Positions 40,542-50,248 are shown, counted from the stretch's first letter. The stretch is DNA of 64,000 nt from Streptococcus australis (GCF_003943615.1 NZ_RJPZ01000004.1:1-64000), one strand, 5' to 3'. The notes: generated by a model not told the origin, from the letters alone. Translations and numbers: made by a program.

Positions 40542-40716
40542 GAGGCTAGGACAAAAGTCCTAGTCTCTCAATTGTCTTTGGATTGTCGAGCATGACGCAG
40601 TGGTTGACTGGGCTCTACTACGCTGATTTCATCAGCTTTTACAGCCCTACTCAACTGTGCGGAGGTGGGACGGCGAAATCGAATTCTAACGAATTACCGA
40701 TTTCTGTCCCACTCTC
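40542..40716 (+). repeat. Dispersed multi-hairpin intergenic repeat, copy 3 (full length)
   Basis: About 175 bp in three parts. Hairpin I is GAGGCTAGGAC AAAA GTCCTAGTCTC. Hairpin II is GCAGTGGTTGACTGGGCT paired with AGCCCTACTCAACTGTGC around GCTGAT-TTC-ATCAGC. Hairpin III is GTGGGAC..GAAATC paired with GATTTCTGTCCCAC. It lies in the 316-bp gap between the LytTR promoter and the end of the 103-residue gene and holds no coding sequence. Confidence 0.9.
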
Positions 40717-40740
40717 CTAAAGCGAATGAAATCGGAAGCA

Positions 40741-41052
40741 TTATTTTTCTTTTGGTGCGTCTGGAAAGAGAAAACCTAGACCAAGACAGGCCAAGACCCC
40801 AGCAGTCATCACGACCCCATTTGAAATTGGAAGAAGATCATAGATGGCATTGGCAATGATGAAGCCAATCACTGCACAAATCAAGCTGGACTTGTAGTCT
40901 TTCTTGAGTGCATTTTCAAGAGTAAAGAAAGCAAACAAGACAACTGGAACCAAGGGCCAAAGATTGGCATCTATTTTTGGATAACCAATGATACCAAAGG
41001 TGATGACGGCGATAGCTGCAAGGATAAATCCAAAACCAATTAATTTTTTCAT
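40741..41052 (-). CDS. 103-residue membrane protein, paralogue of the LiaF-like membrane domain
   Basis: Four predicted spans and a short polar tail (FPDAPKEK). The segment LLPISNGVVMTAGVLACLGLGFLF aligns with FLPVSNSVVIFSSILAVIGLNILF of the LiaF-like protein, so this is the membrane part without the C-terminal sensor domain. It has its own promoter with the same operator arrangement as the LytTR gene, although it is transcribed separately. It may compete with or replace the LiaF-like protein in binding the regulator. Confidence 0.75.
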   Translation of the reverse strand: MKKLIGFGFILAAIAVITFGIIGYPKIDANLWPLVPVVLFAFFTLENALKKDYKSSLICAVIGFIIANAIYDLLPISNGVVMTAGVLACLGLGFLFPDAPKEK

Positions 41053-41106
41053 GATACTACCTCTTTTTATAATGTTATCAGAAGACTAGCTTCTTTTGAT
41101 AATCCT

Positions 41107-41135
41107 ACTATAGCAAACAGAGGCAAGAGTGACAA
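41107..41135 (-). promoter_or_regulatory. Promoter of the 103-residue membrane protein gene
   Basis: -35 TTGTCA (41130-41135), a 17-bp spacer and -10 TATAGT (41107-41112) on the minus strand, 55 bp before the start. Confidence 0.7.
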
Positions 41136-41146
41136 GGAAATTTGGA

Positions 41147-41178
41147 TAAGTGGTTGAATTATCGGACTATCTGGTCAC
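41147..41178. promoter_or_regulatory. LytTR-type site at the 103-residue gene promoter
   Basis: TAAGTGGTTGA (41147-41157) matches the repeat at the LytTR promoter in 9 of 11 bases. It begins 12 bp upstream of the -35 end, exactly as there. A weaker second half, TATCTGGTCAC (41168-41178), lies 21 bp on. Confidence 0.6.
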
Positions 41179-41307
41179 ATGAACATTGATGAGCCAGATG
41201 AAGTATCCATATTTAAGTTATGGTTCCTCTCCTTCATTAAACAATTAAAGTCCGTATCGATCGATAAGATTAACGATGAATATGAGAACATCCGAAAACT
41301 TTTATAA
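41179..41307 (+). pseudogene. 42-codon open frame, possible gene remnant
   Basis: The frame reads MNIDEPDEVSIFKLWFLSFI and ends NDEYENIRKLL before TAA. No good ribosome-binding site lies upstream, the start overlaps the putative LytTR half-site, and the frame is closed shortly upstream by TGA. The composition looks like real protein, and a strong terminator follows. It may be the 3' end of a lost gene or a small gene. The family is not recognised. Confidence 0.35.
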
Positions 41308-41331
41308 TTTTTTGGTACAAAAAGAAATTTA

Positions 41332-41370
41332 ATATCAAAAAATCCCGTTATAACGGGATTTTTTTGATAT
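41332..41370. terminator. Bidirectional terminator before tRNA-Thr
   Basis: Near-perfect inverted repeat of about 19 bp (ATATCAAAAAATCCCGTTA with TAACGGGATTTTTTTGATAT) with A and T tracts on both sides. It ends the tRNA on the minus strand and the small frame on the plus strand. Confidence 0.85.
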
Positions 41371-41377
41371 CATTTGA

Positions 41378-41450
41378 TGCCGAATGCAGGGATCGAACCT
41401 GTGACCTACGCGTTACGAGTGCGTTGCTCTACCAACTGAGCTAATTCGGC
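41378..41450 (-). tRNA. tRNA-Thr (anticodon CGT)
   Basis: 73 nt on the minus strand. The acceptor GCCGAAT pairs with ATTCGGC; D-arm GCTC..GAGC, anticodon loop CTCGTAA (anticodon CGT, codon ACG), TTCGATCC T loop. The discriminator is A and the 3' CCA is not encoded. Pair 31-39 is an A-C mismatch. Confidence 0.93.
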
Positions 41451-41530
41451 TTTTACAAGGTATATTATAGCACTTTAAAAGAGCGTGTCAATGGGGACTA
41501 GAAGACATAAGCTTCATCTCCTCTTGCTCA

Positions 41531-41562
41531 ATAAAAAAGGCTTATCCTTACGGATAAGCCTT
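41531..41562 (-). terminator. lac operon terminator after lacG
   Basis: A 9-bp stem GGCTTATCC/GGATAAGCC with a 4-nt loop is followed by TTTTTTATT on the minus strand. Confidence 0.9.
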
Positions 41563-41579
41563 CTCACATGTTTATTTCT

Positions 41580-43010
<1,431 letters not shown>

Positions 43011-43012
43011 TC

Positions 43013-43064
43013 AAATGAAAAGTGAGAGGAGAGGAGCTAGTGAGCCATCCATCTCCATCTCACT
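43013..43064 (-). terminator. lacE-lacG intercistronic hairpin
   Basis: A long imperfect stem (AAGTGAGA..GGAGA with TCTCC..TCTCACTT, outer arms 43021-43027 and 43058-43064) is followed by TTTTC on the minus strand. It may lower lacG expression relative to lacFE or protect the upstream mRNA end. Confidence 0.55.
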
Positions 43065-43073
43065 TCTTAGTTC

Positions 43074-44774
43074 TTATTCTTCAAATTGAGCTTGAACAAA
43101 GGCGAGAGCACCTTGTCCATCACGTGTTAGTTTAATGTACTGAGCACCTTCTGTCTTAGCCAGTTTGATGCCCAACTTGTCTGTTTCTGCCTTCATATCT
43201 TCGAAGTTTGAAGCAACCTGAGGAGCTAAGATGACTAGATCAAACTCTGGCAACATTTCACGGTGGGCACCGTAACCACCTGCTGCCGCTTTGACAGGAA
43301 CCTTATATTCAGCTGCAGCCTTATTCAAGGCATTGGCAAGGAGGCCACTGGTTCCTCCACCTGCACAGAGAACCAAGACGTTTGTTTCTTCTGTAATCGT
43401 ATTTTCAGCTGGTGCATCTTCAACACCTGCTTTTTCAAGAATAGCGTCTGCTTTGGCAGTATTGAAGTTTGCAGCTACTTTTTCTTTTAATTCATCGTTT
43501 GCTTTACCAGAGCGTTCTTCTTCAAGAATCTGCTCATCATAAACCTTGAGGAATGGATAGTAAATAGCAACGTCTACAACAATCAGGAGGGCCGCCAAGA
43601 TAAAGGACAAGACTTGGAAGTTCGTACCCAAGATTTGGCCAAGTGGTGCTGGAGTAGTCCATGGAAGGTTGGTCGTGAATGAGTTCATCCCAAGCGTTTC
43701 AATAAAGAACTTAAAGATCCAAACGTTAGCGATTGGCGCAAAGATAAATGGAATAAAGAAGATTGGGTTCAATACAAGTGGTGCACCGAACAAGATTGGC
43801 TCGTTTACACCGAAGAAAGTAGGAACGACTGATGCACGTCCAATAGCACGATTTCGTTTCGATTTACATAGCCACATAAACATAAATGGAACTACTAGGG
43901 TCGCACCTGTTCCACCCATGGTAACGATAAACATTTGCGTACCAGAAGTGAGAATCTTATCCGCATGCATCCCTTCTTTTAGCAAATTCAAGTTAACTTC
44001 GGCATTTGCGTAAGTAATCGCTGCAATAGCAGGTTCAACAATAGATGGTCCGTGAATCCCAACAAACCAGAAGAAAGCAAAGGCCCCAAAGATAATGGTA
44101 ATTCCTACATAGCCATCTGCTGCAGAGAAGAGAGGAGCGAAGAGTTTACCAATCGATTCGGCCACACTTGCCCCGTCAATATGACGAACAATCAAATCAA
44201 GAGCATAAAGAGAAACAACTGAGAGTGTGAATGGAATCACATCTTTAAAAACTTGAGAGATATTCGGTGGAACTTCGTCCGGCATGCGGATGGTAACATT
44301 GTTTTTCACACAGACCTTGTAAATATTAACAGTAACAAAGGCCGCAAGGAAAGCAGAAAGCAAACCTTTTGTTCCAAGGAAACCTGTAGAAATACCACCT
44401 TCAATTGGGTCAGCAGCCAGCATCAACAAACCAACGATTGCTGCCAAAAGTGTTGACATATAGTTGATTTGATTGGTTTTTTCCATATTACGATTGACAG
44501 AGTCTGTTAAGGACTTGGCTGTTGTTCCTGCTACCAATAGAGCAAGGATCCCCATGGAATAGCTGTAAGGTTTCATCAAGAAGCCCACTACATCATCAGA
44601 CCATTGGAAGCCCCATGAGTTTGGTACGAAGGCAATCAAGATAAAGATACTTGAAAAGAGAATGACTGGCATTCCCGCAATAAAGCCATCACGGATGGCG
44701 CGGAGATAAATATTCCGCGATAATTTTTCAAAGAAAGGTTTCTTTTTTTCAATAAATTCAATTAATTTATGCAT
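43074..44774 (-). CDS. lacE: PTS lactose-specific EIICB component LacE
   Basis: Membrane sugar transporter and phosphotransferase of the lactose PTS, 566 residues. It has an N-terminal EIIC domain (about residues 1-430, ten or so spans, with the substrate-site region [16 protein letters not shown]). A linker follows, then a C-terminal EIIB domain whose phospho-Cys lies in [16 protein letters not shown] (about residue 473). Its partner EIIA is LacF, with which it overlaps by one base. Confidence 0.96.
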   Translation of the reverse strand: MHKLIEFIEKKKPFFEKLSRNIYLRAIRDGFIAGMPVILFSSIFILIAFVPNSWGFQWSDDVVGFLMKPYSYSMGILALLVAGTTAKSLTDSVNRNMEKTNQINYMSTLLAAIVGLLMLAADPIEGGISTGFLGTKGLLSAFLAAFVTVNIYKVCVKNNVTIRMPDEVPPNISQVFKDVIPFTLSVVSLYALDLIVRHIDGASVAESIGKLFAPLFSAADGYVGITIIFGAFAFFWFVGIHGPSIVEPAIAAITYANAEVNLNLLKEGMHADKILTSGTQMFIVTMGGTGATLVVPFMFMWLCKSKRNRAIGRASVVPTFFGVNEPILFGAPLVLNPIFFIPFIFAPIANVWIFKFFIETLGMNSFTTNLPWTTPAPLGQILGTNFQVLSFILAALLIVVDVAIYYPFLKVYDEQILEEERSGKANDELKEKVAANFNTAKADAILEKAGVEDAPAENTITEETNVLVLCAGGGTSGLLANALNKAAAEYKVPVKAAAGGYGAHREMLPEFDLVILAPQVASNFEDMKAETDKLGIKLAKTEGAQYIKLTRDGQGALAFVQAQFEE

Positions 44775-45091
44775 TATTTTACTCCTCTTTTGTATAGTTC
44801 AATGAGATGATGAATCACATCTTTTAATAGGATCGTTGTCATTAAGTGGTCCTGCCCATGCATCATGGTAATGCTGTAAGGGAGGTCTTCTCCGGCTGCT
44901 TCTTGCGCTAGCATAGTTGTTTGAGACTTGTGAGCCTCTGCGATGCAGCTTCCTGCTTCTTCTACCAAGCTTTCCGCTTGAGCGAAGTCACCCTTCTCAG
45001 CTGCCTTGAGGGCCTCCAAAAGTTTAGAACGAGCATCCCCTGCATAGGCAACGATCTCAAAACCTAATAGTGTCATTTCTTCTTTGGTCAT
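44774..45091 (-). CDS. lacF: PTS lactose-specific EIIA component LacF
   Basis: Cytosolic phosphocarrier that passes phosphate from HPr to LacE. I start it at the ATG of [13 protein letters not shown] (45091), preceded by GGAGG at 8 bp; an upstream frame extension of five codons lacks a site. The resulting 105 residues fit the family. The phospho-His lies in [11 protein letters not shown] (about residue 80), and an earlier conserved stretch is [12 protein letters not shown]. It follows lacT by 42 bp. Confidence 0.94.
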   Translation of the reverse strand: MTKEEMTLLGFEIVAYAGDARSKLLEALKAAEKGDFAQAESLVEEAGSCIAEAHKSQTTMLAQEAAGEDLPYSITMMHGQDHLMTTILLKDVIHHLIELYKRGVK

Positions 45092-45133
45092 GACCAATTC
45101 CTCCAATTTGAATTTCTTAATTTTTAAAAGTTG

Positions 45134-45967
45134 TTACAATAATCGTTGAATGTGTAAGACAAGATAGACCCGTTCGCTCTTGTACAAGTCAACTCCAGTC
45201 TCCCTAGAAATCACATCATAAATCTTGGAACCAATCTCAAAGGCTTTGGGATAGGAGCTTTTGATGTGCTCCTCCATATCTAGAAGTGATTGATTATCGT
45301 CTCGATTGCGATCCAGGTAATCCAAGAAGTAGTTGAGATGAATCATGAAGCGATCATAAAAGTTATTGTTGGTCTCGGTTCGTTTGATTGAGTAACTATC
45401 CAAAACCTCTTCCACACCTTTTAAGATTTCTTTGCGCTGGTCCATGGAATCCACGATTTCCACTCCATTTTCACCTTCTGCGTTGATGAAATGATAGGCG
45501 ATGCGAGTGACCTCATCTTCAGGGAAGCTAGTTGTGAGCTTCTCCCGATAGATATCTACTGCCTCTTTGGCAATCTCAAAAGCCACTGGATAGTTCTCCG
45601 AGATATCCAAAAGATTACTTTCCTTATACCTGCCTTGGGTCATTGCTTGATAAGAGCAAAACATGTGGTCGGTCAAGGTCACATAGATATATTCTTGAAC
45701 GGGATAGTGATACTTTTTGGTCAAGTAATCAATCATCTCGTAGGTCACTGTGATGAAATCTAACGGAACATCTTTTAGCAGGGTCATAAAGTTCTCTCGG
45801 GATTCCTCTGTTTTCATCCGAAAGAGCTTTTCTACCTTTTCTTTAGGGACTAGGTCGCCCTTCTTTTTCCCAAAAACAATTCCTTTTCCAATGACAATCA
45901 GTTCTTCCCCTTTGTCATTTCTCACCAGAGCAACATTGTGATTGAGTGGATTTAAAATCCGATACAT
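45134..45967 (-). CDS. lacT: Transcription antiterminator LacT (BglG family)
   Basis: RNA-binding antiterminator of 277 residues. It has an N-terminal CAT domain (residues 1-55, MYRILNPLNHNVALVRNDKGEE) and two PTS regulation domains with the expected His residues (for example DHMFCSYQA and RIAYHFINAEGE). PTS components control it by phosphorylation. A leader terminator lies just upstream, which it probably overcomes when lactose is present. It sits between lacABCD and lacFEG. Confidence 0.94.
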   Translation of the reverse strand: MYRILNPLNHNVALVRNDKGEELIVIGKGIVFGKKKGDLVPKEKVEKLFRMKTEESRENFMTLLKDVPLDFITVTYEMIDYLTKKYHYPVQEYIYVTLTDHMFCSYQAMTQGRYKESNLLDISENYPVAFEIAKEAVDIYREKLTTSFPEDEVTRIAYHFINAEGENGVEIVDSMDQRKEILKGVEEVLDSYSIKRTETNNNFYDRFMIHLNYFLDYLDRNRDDNQSLLDMEEHIKSSYPKAFEIGSKIYDVISRETGVDLYKSERVYLVLHIQRLL

Positions 45968-46008
45968 GGTACTCTCCTTGCTAGTTTATTTAAGGTTTAG
46001 GGTATAAA

Positions 46009-46062
46009 AAATGACCACAAATGAGATCAGAGAGGGTTCTCCCCGATTCATCTGTGATCATG
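46009..46062 (-). terminator. Leader terminator upstream of lacT (antitermination target)
   Basis: On the minus strand a 13-bp stem (TGATCACAGATGA with TCATTTGTGGTCA, two wobble pairs) is followed by TTTTTT. It lies between the lacT promoter and the start codon. Such a leader terminator is what BglG-type proteins act on. I cannot align a clear RAT sequence. Confidence 0.7.
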
Positions 46063-46108
46063 CGTAATCTAACTTACTAACACTCACCTTGTATTCACTT
46101 ATGGACTA

Positions 46109-46137
46109 AGTATAGCACACGCTTTTGTTTTTGTAAA
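46109..46137 (-). promoter_or_regulatory. lacTFEG promoter
   Basis: -35 TTTACA (46132-46137), a 17-bp spacer and -10 TATACT (46109-46114) with TGC before it (extended -10) on the minus strand. It would start a roughly 140-nt leader before lacT. Confidence 0.75.
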
Positions 46138-46258
46138 CCCTTTCTTAACAACTTTTTAACTTTTTTGTTTTTTCCTAACAAATAGCTGTTTATAGCTGTC
46201 TTCTCTGGGCTCTTCAAGGAAATTTGAACGCCCATCGTTAAAGGAGTGGTCTACACTT

Positions 46259-47239
46259 TTAAATACGCTCTTTCCAAGAAGTTGCGACTTGGTCCAAGAC
46301 TTGGTTGAGTTCTTCAATGTTGCGACGACCTTCGGTACGCAACCATTCACGAGCTGCAGCTTCCCCATTCTTGATGTAGGCTTCTACAGATCCAGCCCAA
46401 GTTGCACGTCCGCAAAGAACCCCGTTGAAGTTTGCGCCTGCTTCATGCGCAAAGACTAGAGTTTCTTGGAAGAGTTTGGCAGAAACACCTGCACTCAAGT
46501 AGATGTATGGAAGGTTGGTTGCTTCTTCTTGTTCTTTAAAGAAGGCCGCAGCTTCCTCACGACTATGCACAATTTCTCCATCGCCAAATCCTTCTACATA
46601 TTTGACATTGACTGGCACTTCTACTTTCAAGACATCGATGTTGAAGCGTGGGTCTGAGAAGACTTTCATCGCTTCGATGACCTTGCGAGGTTTCACTTTA
46701 GCGTATTCTACAGAACCTGCATCAGCGATTGTTTCATCGTAAGCCAAGATTTCAAGGAAGAATGGAATTTCTTCTGCCGCACATTCTGAACCGATGCGTT
46801 CGATGTAGGCTTGTTTTTCTTGGTTGAGTTCGTCTGCACTATCCACATCATAGTAGAGCAAGAATTTCACTGCATCTGCACCCTGCTCTTTGATGCGTTT
46901 AGCTGACCAAAGGTTGAGGCAGTCTGGCAGACGCTTGGTGCTAGAAGTGTCATAGCCTGTTTTTTCATATGCCAACAAAAGCCCTGCTTCTGCATCCAAG
47001 ACCTTGGTCGCTGGAAGTCCATACTCAGGGTCCAAGAGCATAGAAGATGCGAATGGTGTCAATTCTTCAGCCACCAAGACCTTCAATTCTTCCATTTGAG
47101 CCACTGTTGGTTCTGTATCTTGATACTGAGCCATGAGACGTTTCAAGGCACCGCGTTGGTCAAAAGCCAAGGCAGAGATCACACCCTCTTTGGTGCTCAA
47201 TTTTTCTAAATAGTTGCGTTTTTGTTCTGTTAATACCAT
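46259..47239 (-). CDS. lacD: Tagatose 1,6-diphosphate aldolase LacD
   Basis: Class I aldolase that splits tagatose-1,6-bisphosphate into dihydroxyacetone phosphate and glyceraldehyde-3-phosphate, 326 residues. It has [15 protein letters not shown] near the N terminus, [10 protein letters not shown] with the Schiff-base Lys region (about residue 125), and [16 protein letters not shown] near 205. It follows lacC by 1 bp. In S. pyogenes a LacD paralogue also acts as a regulator; nothing here shows that. Confidence 0.95.
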   Translation of the reverse strand: MVLTEQKRNYLEKLSTKEGVISALAFDQRGALKRLMAQYQDTEPTVAQMEELKVLVAEELTPFASSMLLDPEYGLPATKVLDAEAGLLLAYEKTGYDTSSTKRLPDCLNLWSAKRIKEQGADAVKFLLYYDVDSADELNQEKQAYIERIGSECAAEEIPFFLEILAYDETIADAGSVEYAKVKPRKVIEAMKVFSDPRFNIDVLKVEVPVNVKYVEGFGDGEIVHSREEAAAFFKEQEEATNLPYIYLSAGVSAKLFQETLVFAHEAGANFNGVLCGRATWAGSVEAYIKNGEAAAREWLRTEGRRNIEELNQVLDQVATSWKERI

Positions 47240-47240
47240 C

Positions 47241-48170
47241 TTATACCTCTTTTACATTTATCTGTTGATACAAATCATCATAGTGATGAATATTGATATG
47301 GCCTGTCGTTGCTTCTTGAGCATTCAACATGCCAAGGACATTGGCTTTGGTTAAAAGCGCTTGGTCATCTTCCTGATGATAGAGAGCTGAGGCAATCCCA
47401 GCAACCGTTGAATCACCAGAGCCCACTGGGTTGACGACTTCAATTTTTGGAATATCCACTTTATAGAAGACATCTCCGTGTTTGGCAAAGGCACCGTCAG
47501 CTCCTAGGGAGACGATGATCCAGTCAATGCCTTCAAATAAGTCAGTTTGAAGAACTTCTTTTAATTGATCAAAATCCTTGGTCACCTCATAGCCCAGTAA
47601 TTGGGACAATTCTTCATTATTTGGCTTGATAACCGTTGGTTTAATAGGGGCTGCTAGAGCTTTTTCTAAGGAAGCACCTGAGCAATCCAGAACGACTGGT
47701 TTTCCTGCCTTCTTAGCACGCTCGACCAATTTCACATAATAATCAACTGGTAACCCAGCTGGTAAACTTCCTGAGATAACAACAACTGTTACAGCTGGAA
47801 GCAAAGCTTCAAAGTGAGACAGAAAGGCTTTCCCTTCTTCTTCAGAAACAGATGGACCTTTTTCCAGGATTTCAGTTTGTTGCCCTTCGTGGAGAATAGC
47901 AATACAATTGCGGGTCTCCCCTTGAATTTCAAAGAATTCTTTGCCGATCTTCTGATCCAGATGTTCCAAGATAAATTGGCCTGTTGAACCACCAATCAGA
48001 CCAGTTGCCGAGACAGGATCTCCAATCTCTGCAAGGACCCGTGTGACATTGAGACCCTTCCCTCCTGCGGTTTTGCTTACCTTGTCAACTCGATTGACCG
48101 TATCCAAGTGTAAGGTTTCTAATGGATAGGAAATGTCGATTGAAGGGTTCATGGTTACCGTTAGTATCAT
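47241..48170 (-). CDS. lacC: Tagatose-6-phosphate kinase LacC
   Basis: PfkB-family kinase that makes tagatose-1,6-bisphosphate. The start is set at the ATG of [13 protein letters not shown] (48170) with AGGTGAG before it, which gives the normal 309 residues; a longer frame adds 13 codons of unrelated sequence. It has the N-terminal [13 protein letters not shown] substrate site and the C-terminal [14 protein letters not shown] anion-hole motif with catalytic Asp. It is 11 bp after lacB. Confidence 0.94.
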   Translation of the reverse strand: MILTVTMNPSIDISYPLETLHLDTVNRVDKVSKTAGGKGLNVTRVLAEIGDPVSATGLIGGSTGQFILEHLDQKIGKEFFEIQGETRNCIAILHEGQQTEILEKGPSVSEEEGKAFLSHFEALLPAVTVVVISGSLPAGLPVDYYVKLVERAKKAGKPVVLDCSGASLEKALAAPIKPTVIKPNNEELSQLLGYEVTKDFDQLKEVLQTDLFEGIDWIIVSLGADGAFAKHGDVFYKVDIPKIEVVNPVGSGDSTVAGIASALYHQEDDQALLTKANVLGMLNAQEATTGHINIHHYDDLYQQINVKEV

Positions 48171-48181
48171 AGACTCACCTC

Positions 48182-48697
48182 TTAGTCGTGGTATTCCCCA
48201 CGGTCCCATTTTTCAAGGAATTCTGTGAAGAAGTCCTCATCTTCTTGATGGTCGTTGTGGGTTTCCAAATGTTGAATCTTGGCGATCAATTTCTTGTTTT
48301 CTTCACTTGGTTTGTATTCCGCGTGGTTGAAAGCTTCAATGATATCGCACATGAGCAACTCACCAGTTACTTTCCCACCAAAACCAATGACGTTGGCATT
48401 GAGTTCTTCTTTGGCATAAAGAGCAGTTGTCATATCGCGGACCAAGGCTGAACGGATTCCAGAGACCTTGTTAACCGCATTGTTAATCCCAACGCCAGTT
48501 CCACAGATACATACTCCAAGATCTGCTTGGCCACTAGCTACTGCCTCTCCGACTTTTTTCCCAAAAATTGGGTAGTGGGTGCGCGCGTGGTCATAGGTTC
48601 CGAAGTCAAGAACCTCATAGCCTTTTGATTTCAAAAATTCAGAAACAGCCATTTTTTCGTTTGTGACAATATGGTCACATCCAATTGCAATTTTCAT
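48182..48697 (-). CDS. lacB: Galactose-6-phosphate isomerase subunit LacB
   Basis: One subunit of the LacAB isomerase that makes tagatose-6-phosphate. The start at [10 protein letters not shown] (48697), with GGAGGA before it, gives the usual 171 residues. It is a RpiB/LacAB-family protein with the active-site Cys in [18 protein letters not shown] near residue 70 and RSALVRD. It pairs with LacA, 16 bp upstream. Confidence 0.95.
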   Translation of the reverse strand: MKIAIGCDHIVTNEKMAVSEFLKSKGYEVLDFGTYDHARTHYPIFGKKVGEAVASGQADLGVCICGTGVGINNAVNKVSGIRSALVRDMTTALYAKEELNANVIGFGGKVTGELLMCDIIEAFNHAEYKPSEENKKLIAKIQHLETHNDHQEDEDFFTEFLEKWDRGEYHD

Positions 48698-48713
48698 TCT
48701 TTTACTCCTCCCT

Positions 48714-49139
48714 TTAGCACATCTTGTTGAGCATATCGACACGGATTTGGTGGCGACCACCGTCATACTTACCGTTTACAAATCCCTTGGCAATATTTTT
48801 GGCCAATTGGTCACCTACGATTTGAGCACCCATGGTAATCATACGAGAATTGTTGTGTCCACGAGTCATATAAGCAGAACGCTCATCAGACACTTCCGCC
48901 GCAACCATTCCTTTGATTTTAGTTGCGACCATGAAAGGACCTGCTCCATAAGCGTCAATAACAATCCCAAGATTGTCTTCTGCTTGTTTCACTTCTTTTG
49001 CAACAGCCAAAGTCACATCGACAAAGTCTTGCCCTTCTTCTGTCACGTCCACCACTTGGAAACCTTCTGCTTCCAAATATTCTTTGACTACTTCTTTTAA
49101 GCGGATACCTGCTACATCCGTACCAACTACAATTGCCAT
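48714..49139 (-). CDS. lacA: Galactose-6-phosphate isomerase subunit LacA
   Basis: Partner of LacB, 141 residues, RpiB/LacAB family, with [19 protein letters not shown] at the N terminus and [14 protein letters not shown] in place of the LacB Cys loop. It is the first gene of lacABCD and has a near-consensus promoter 80 bp upstream. Confidence 0.95.
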   Translation of the reverse strand: MAIVVGTDVAGIRLKEVVKEYLEAEGFQVVDVTEEGQDFVDVTLAVAKEVKQAEDNLGIVIDAYGAGPFMVATKIKGMVAAEVSDERSAYMTRGHNNSRMITMGAQIVGDQLAKNIAKGFVNGKYDGGRHQIRVDMLNKMC

Positions 49140-49202
49140 ATGCTTCTCCTTTTTGCATTTCCGTCAACAAAGAAAGTTCTCCTCTTTCTTCATTCGACTT
49201 CG

Positions 49203-49265
49203 TTTTGTTATTCACAAACACAGTATAGCGCCAATTTTGTTTATTGTCAACTATTTTTTGTTTAT
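49203..49265. promoter_or_regulatory. Candidate LacR sites around the lacA promoter
   Basis: TTTTGTTTAT occurs twice (49235-49244 and 49256-49265), 21 bp apart. A close variant TTTTGTTATT lies at 49203-49212. Together they bracket the -35/-10. The same motif lies at the lacR promoter. LacR of the DeoR family is known to bind TGTTT-rich sites in lactococci and streptococci. Confidence 0.5.
49222..49250 (-). promoter_or_regulatory. lacABCD promoter
   Basis: -35 TTGACA (49245-49250), a 17-bp spacer and -10 TATACT (49222-49227) on the minus strand. Confidence 0.85.
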
Positions 49266-49320
49266 ATTTTTCATTTTTCTTTATTTTTTATTATTTTTTA
49301 GCCCCAAATTGTTTGTAATA

Positions 49321-49352
49321 AACAAAAAAGAGAGAATCGCTCTCTCTTTTCA
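49321..49352. terminator. lacR terminator
   Basis: A stem AAAAGAGAGAG/CTCTCTTTT-type around CGATT is followed by TTTTTTG on the minus strand, directly after lacR. Confidence 0.8.
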
Positions 49353-49361
49353 ATTTATTAT

Positions 49362-50117
49362 TTATACAATCACACGTGTATATTCCTCTAATTCTTCATG
49401 TGCTTTCTCAGATGCATCGTCCGTTATCACTGCCGTCACTTTTTTTAAGGAACAGATAGAGGTAAAGTCTTCCTTGCCAATCTTGGAGGAATCAATCAGT
49501 AGGTAGGCTTCGGAAGAACGTTCTAAGGCCAACTTTTGCGTATAGGCTTCTTCAAAAGAAGAGGTCAGAACGCGCCCATCCACAATGCCATTCCCACTAA
49601 AAAACATCTTGTGGAAGTACATTCTTTCCATGAGAGTGTTCGTTATCTCGCCGACAAAAGCTTGGCTGGTTTCTCGTAGCTCCCCTCCCAAGAGGATTAC
49701 CTTAAAGGTATCACTTTTCTTCTTTAACAACTCTTGGAAAATCGGCAGACAGTTGGTCACCACGCGCAATTCCTTATTATTAATAGCTTCGGAAAGAACT
49801 TCAACAGAGGTCCCAGGTCCAAGGAAGATACTCTCACCTTCTTTTATCAGTTCGCAAGCTTTCTTCGCTACCTCACGCTTAGCCAGTATATTCTTGAGCA
49901 ACTTCTCTTCATGAGGAAGTTCTCGTGAAGGGAGGAATTGGTTACTTTTAGCTCCGTTTCGAACCCGAATAATCAGCCCCTGTTTTTCCAGTTCAATCAA
50001 ATCACGACGGACCGTCATATCCGACACCTGCATACTTTCCATTATATCTTGAACGTAAACGGTTCCAGCCTTATTAACTAGATTGATAATCTCATTCAGT
50101 CTTTCCTGTTTCTTCAT
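49362..50117 (-). CDS. lacR: Lactose operon repressor LacR (DeoR family)
   Basis: DeoR-family repressor of 251 residues. It has an N-terminal winged helix-turn-helix (YVQDIMESMQVSDMTVRRDLIELEKQGL) and a C-terminal sugar-phosphate-sensing domain with LGPGTSVEVLSEAI and LLIDSSKIGKED. The likely inducer is tagatose-6-phosphate, from work on L. lactis and S. mutans LacR. It lies just upstream of lacA on the same strand with its own promoter and an operator-like palindrome. Confidence 0.94.
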   Translation of the reverse strand: MKKQERLNEIINLVNKAGTVYVQDIMESMQVSDMTVRRDLIELEKQGLIIRVRNGAKSNQFLPSRELPHEEKLLKNILAKREVAKKACELIKEGESIFLGPGTSVEVLSEAINNKELRVVTNCLPIFQELLKKKSDTFKVILLGGELRETSQAFVGEITNTLMERMYFHKMFFSGNGIVDGRVLTSSFEEAYTQKLALERSSEAYLLIDSSKIGKEDFTSICSLKKVTAVITDDASEKAHEELEEYTRVIV

Positions 50118-50145
50118 TTCCTACCTACTTGCTTCGTTTTTGTTT

Positions 50146-50174
50146 ATTATAACCTTAAACTGTCAGAATCGCAA
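50146..50174 (-). promoter_or_regulatory. lacR promoter
   Basis: -35 TTGCGA (50169-50174), a 17-bp spacer and -10 TATAAT (50146-50151) on the minus strand. Confidence 0.65.
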
Positions 50175-50180
50175 TCATTA

Positions 50181-50195
50181 TTTGTTTGAAACAAA
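50181..50195. promoter_or_regulatory. Palindrome TTTGTTT-G-AAACAAA, candidate LacR operator
   Basis: Perfect 7-bp arms around a single base, 6 bp upstream of the lacR -35. It shares TTTGTTT with the sites at lacA. Autoregulation by LacR is inferred. Confidence 0.6.
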
Positions 50196-50213
50196 CATTT
50201 TTCCAAAAAAGAG

Positions 50214-50248
50214 AAATCAAAAAGGCTTATCCGTACGGATAAACCTCT
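50214..50248 (-). terminator. fba terminator
   Basis: The stem GGTTTATCC/GGATAAGCC with a GTAC loop is followed by TTTTTTG on the minus strand. Confidence 0.85.

Noticed and set aside
41378-41450. tRNA-Thr as an integration site for an island
   Set aside because: No integrase, no direct repeat of the tRNA 3' end and no foreign-looking gene block lie next to it.
46063-46100. RAT sequence for LacT
   Set aside because: No stretch aligned convincingly with the BglG-family RAT consensus, so only the terminator is reported.
46100-46140. Possible CcpA (cre) site at the lacT promoter
   Set aside because: The best alignment to TGWAANCGNTNWCA has several mismatches, including the outer TG and CA, so I do not claim it.
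46156-46368. A 70-codon minus-strand frame over the lacD 3' end
   Set aside because: It is mostly antiparallel-free overlap with lacD in another frame, and its tail is A/T-rich promoter sequence. There is no independent evidence.
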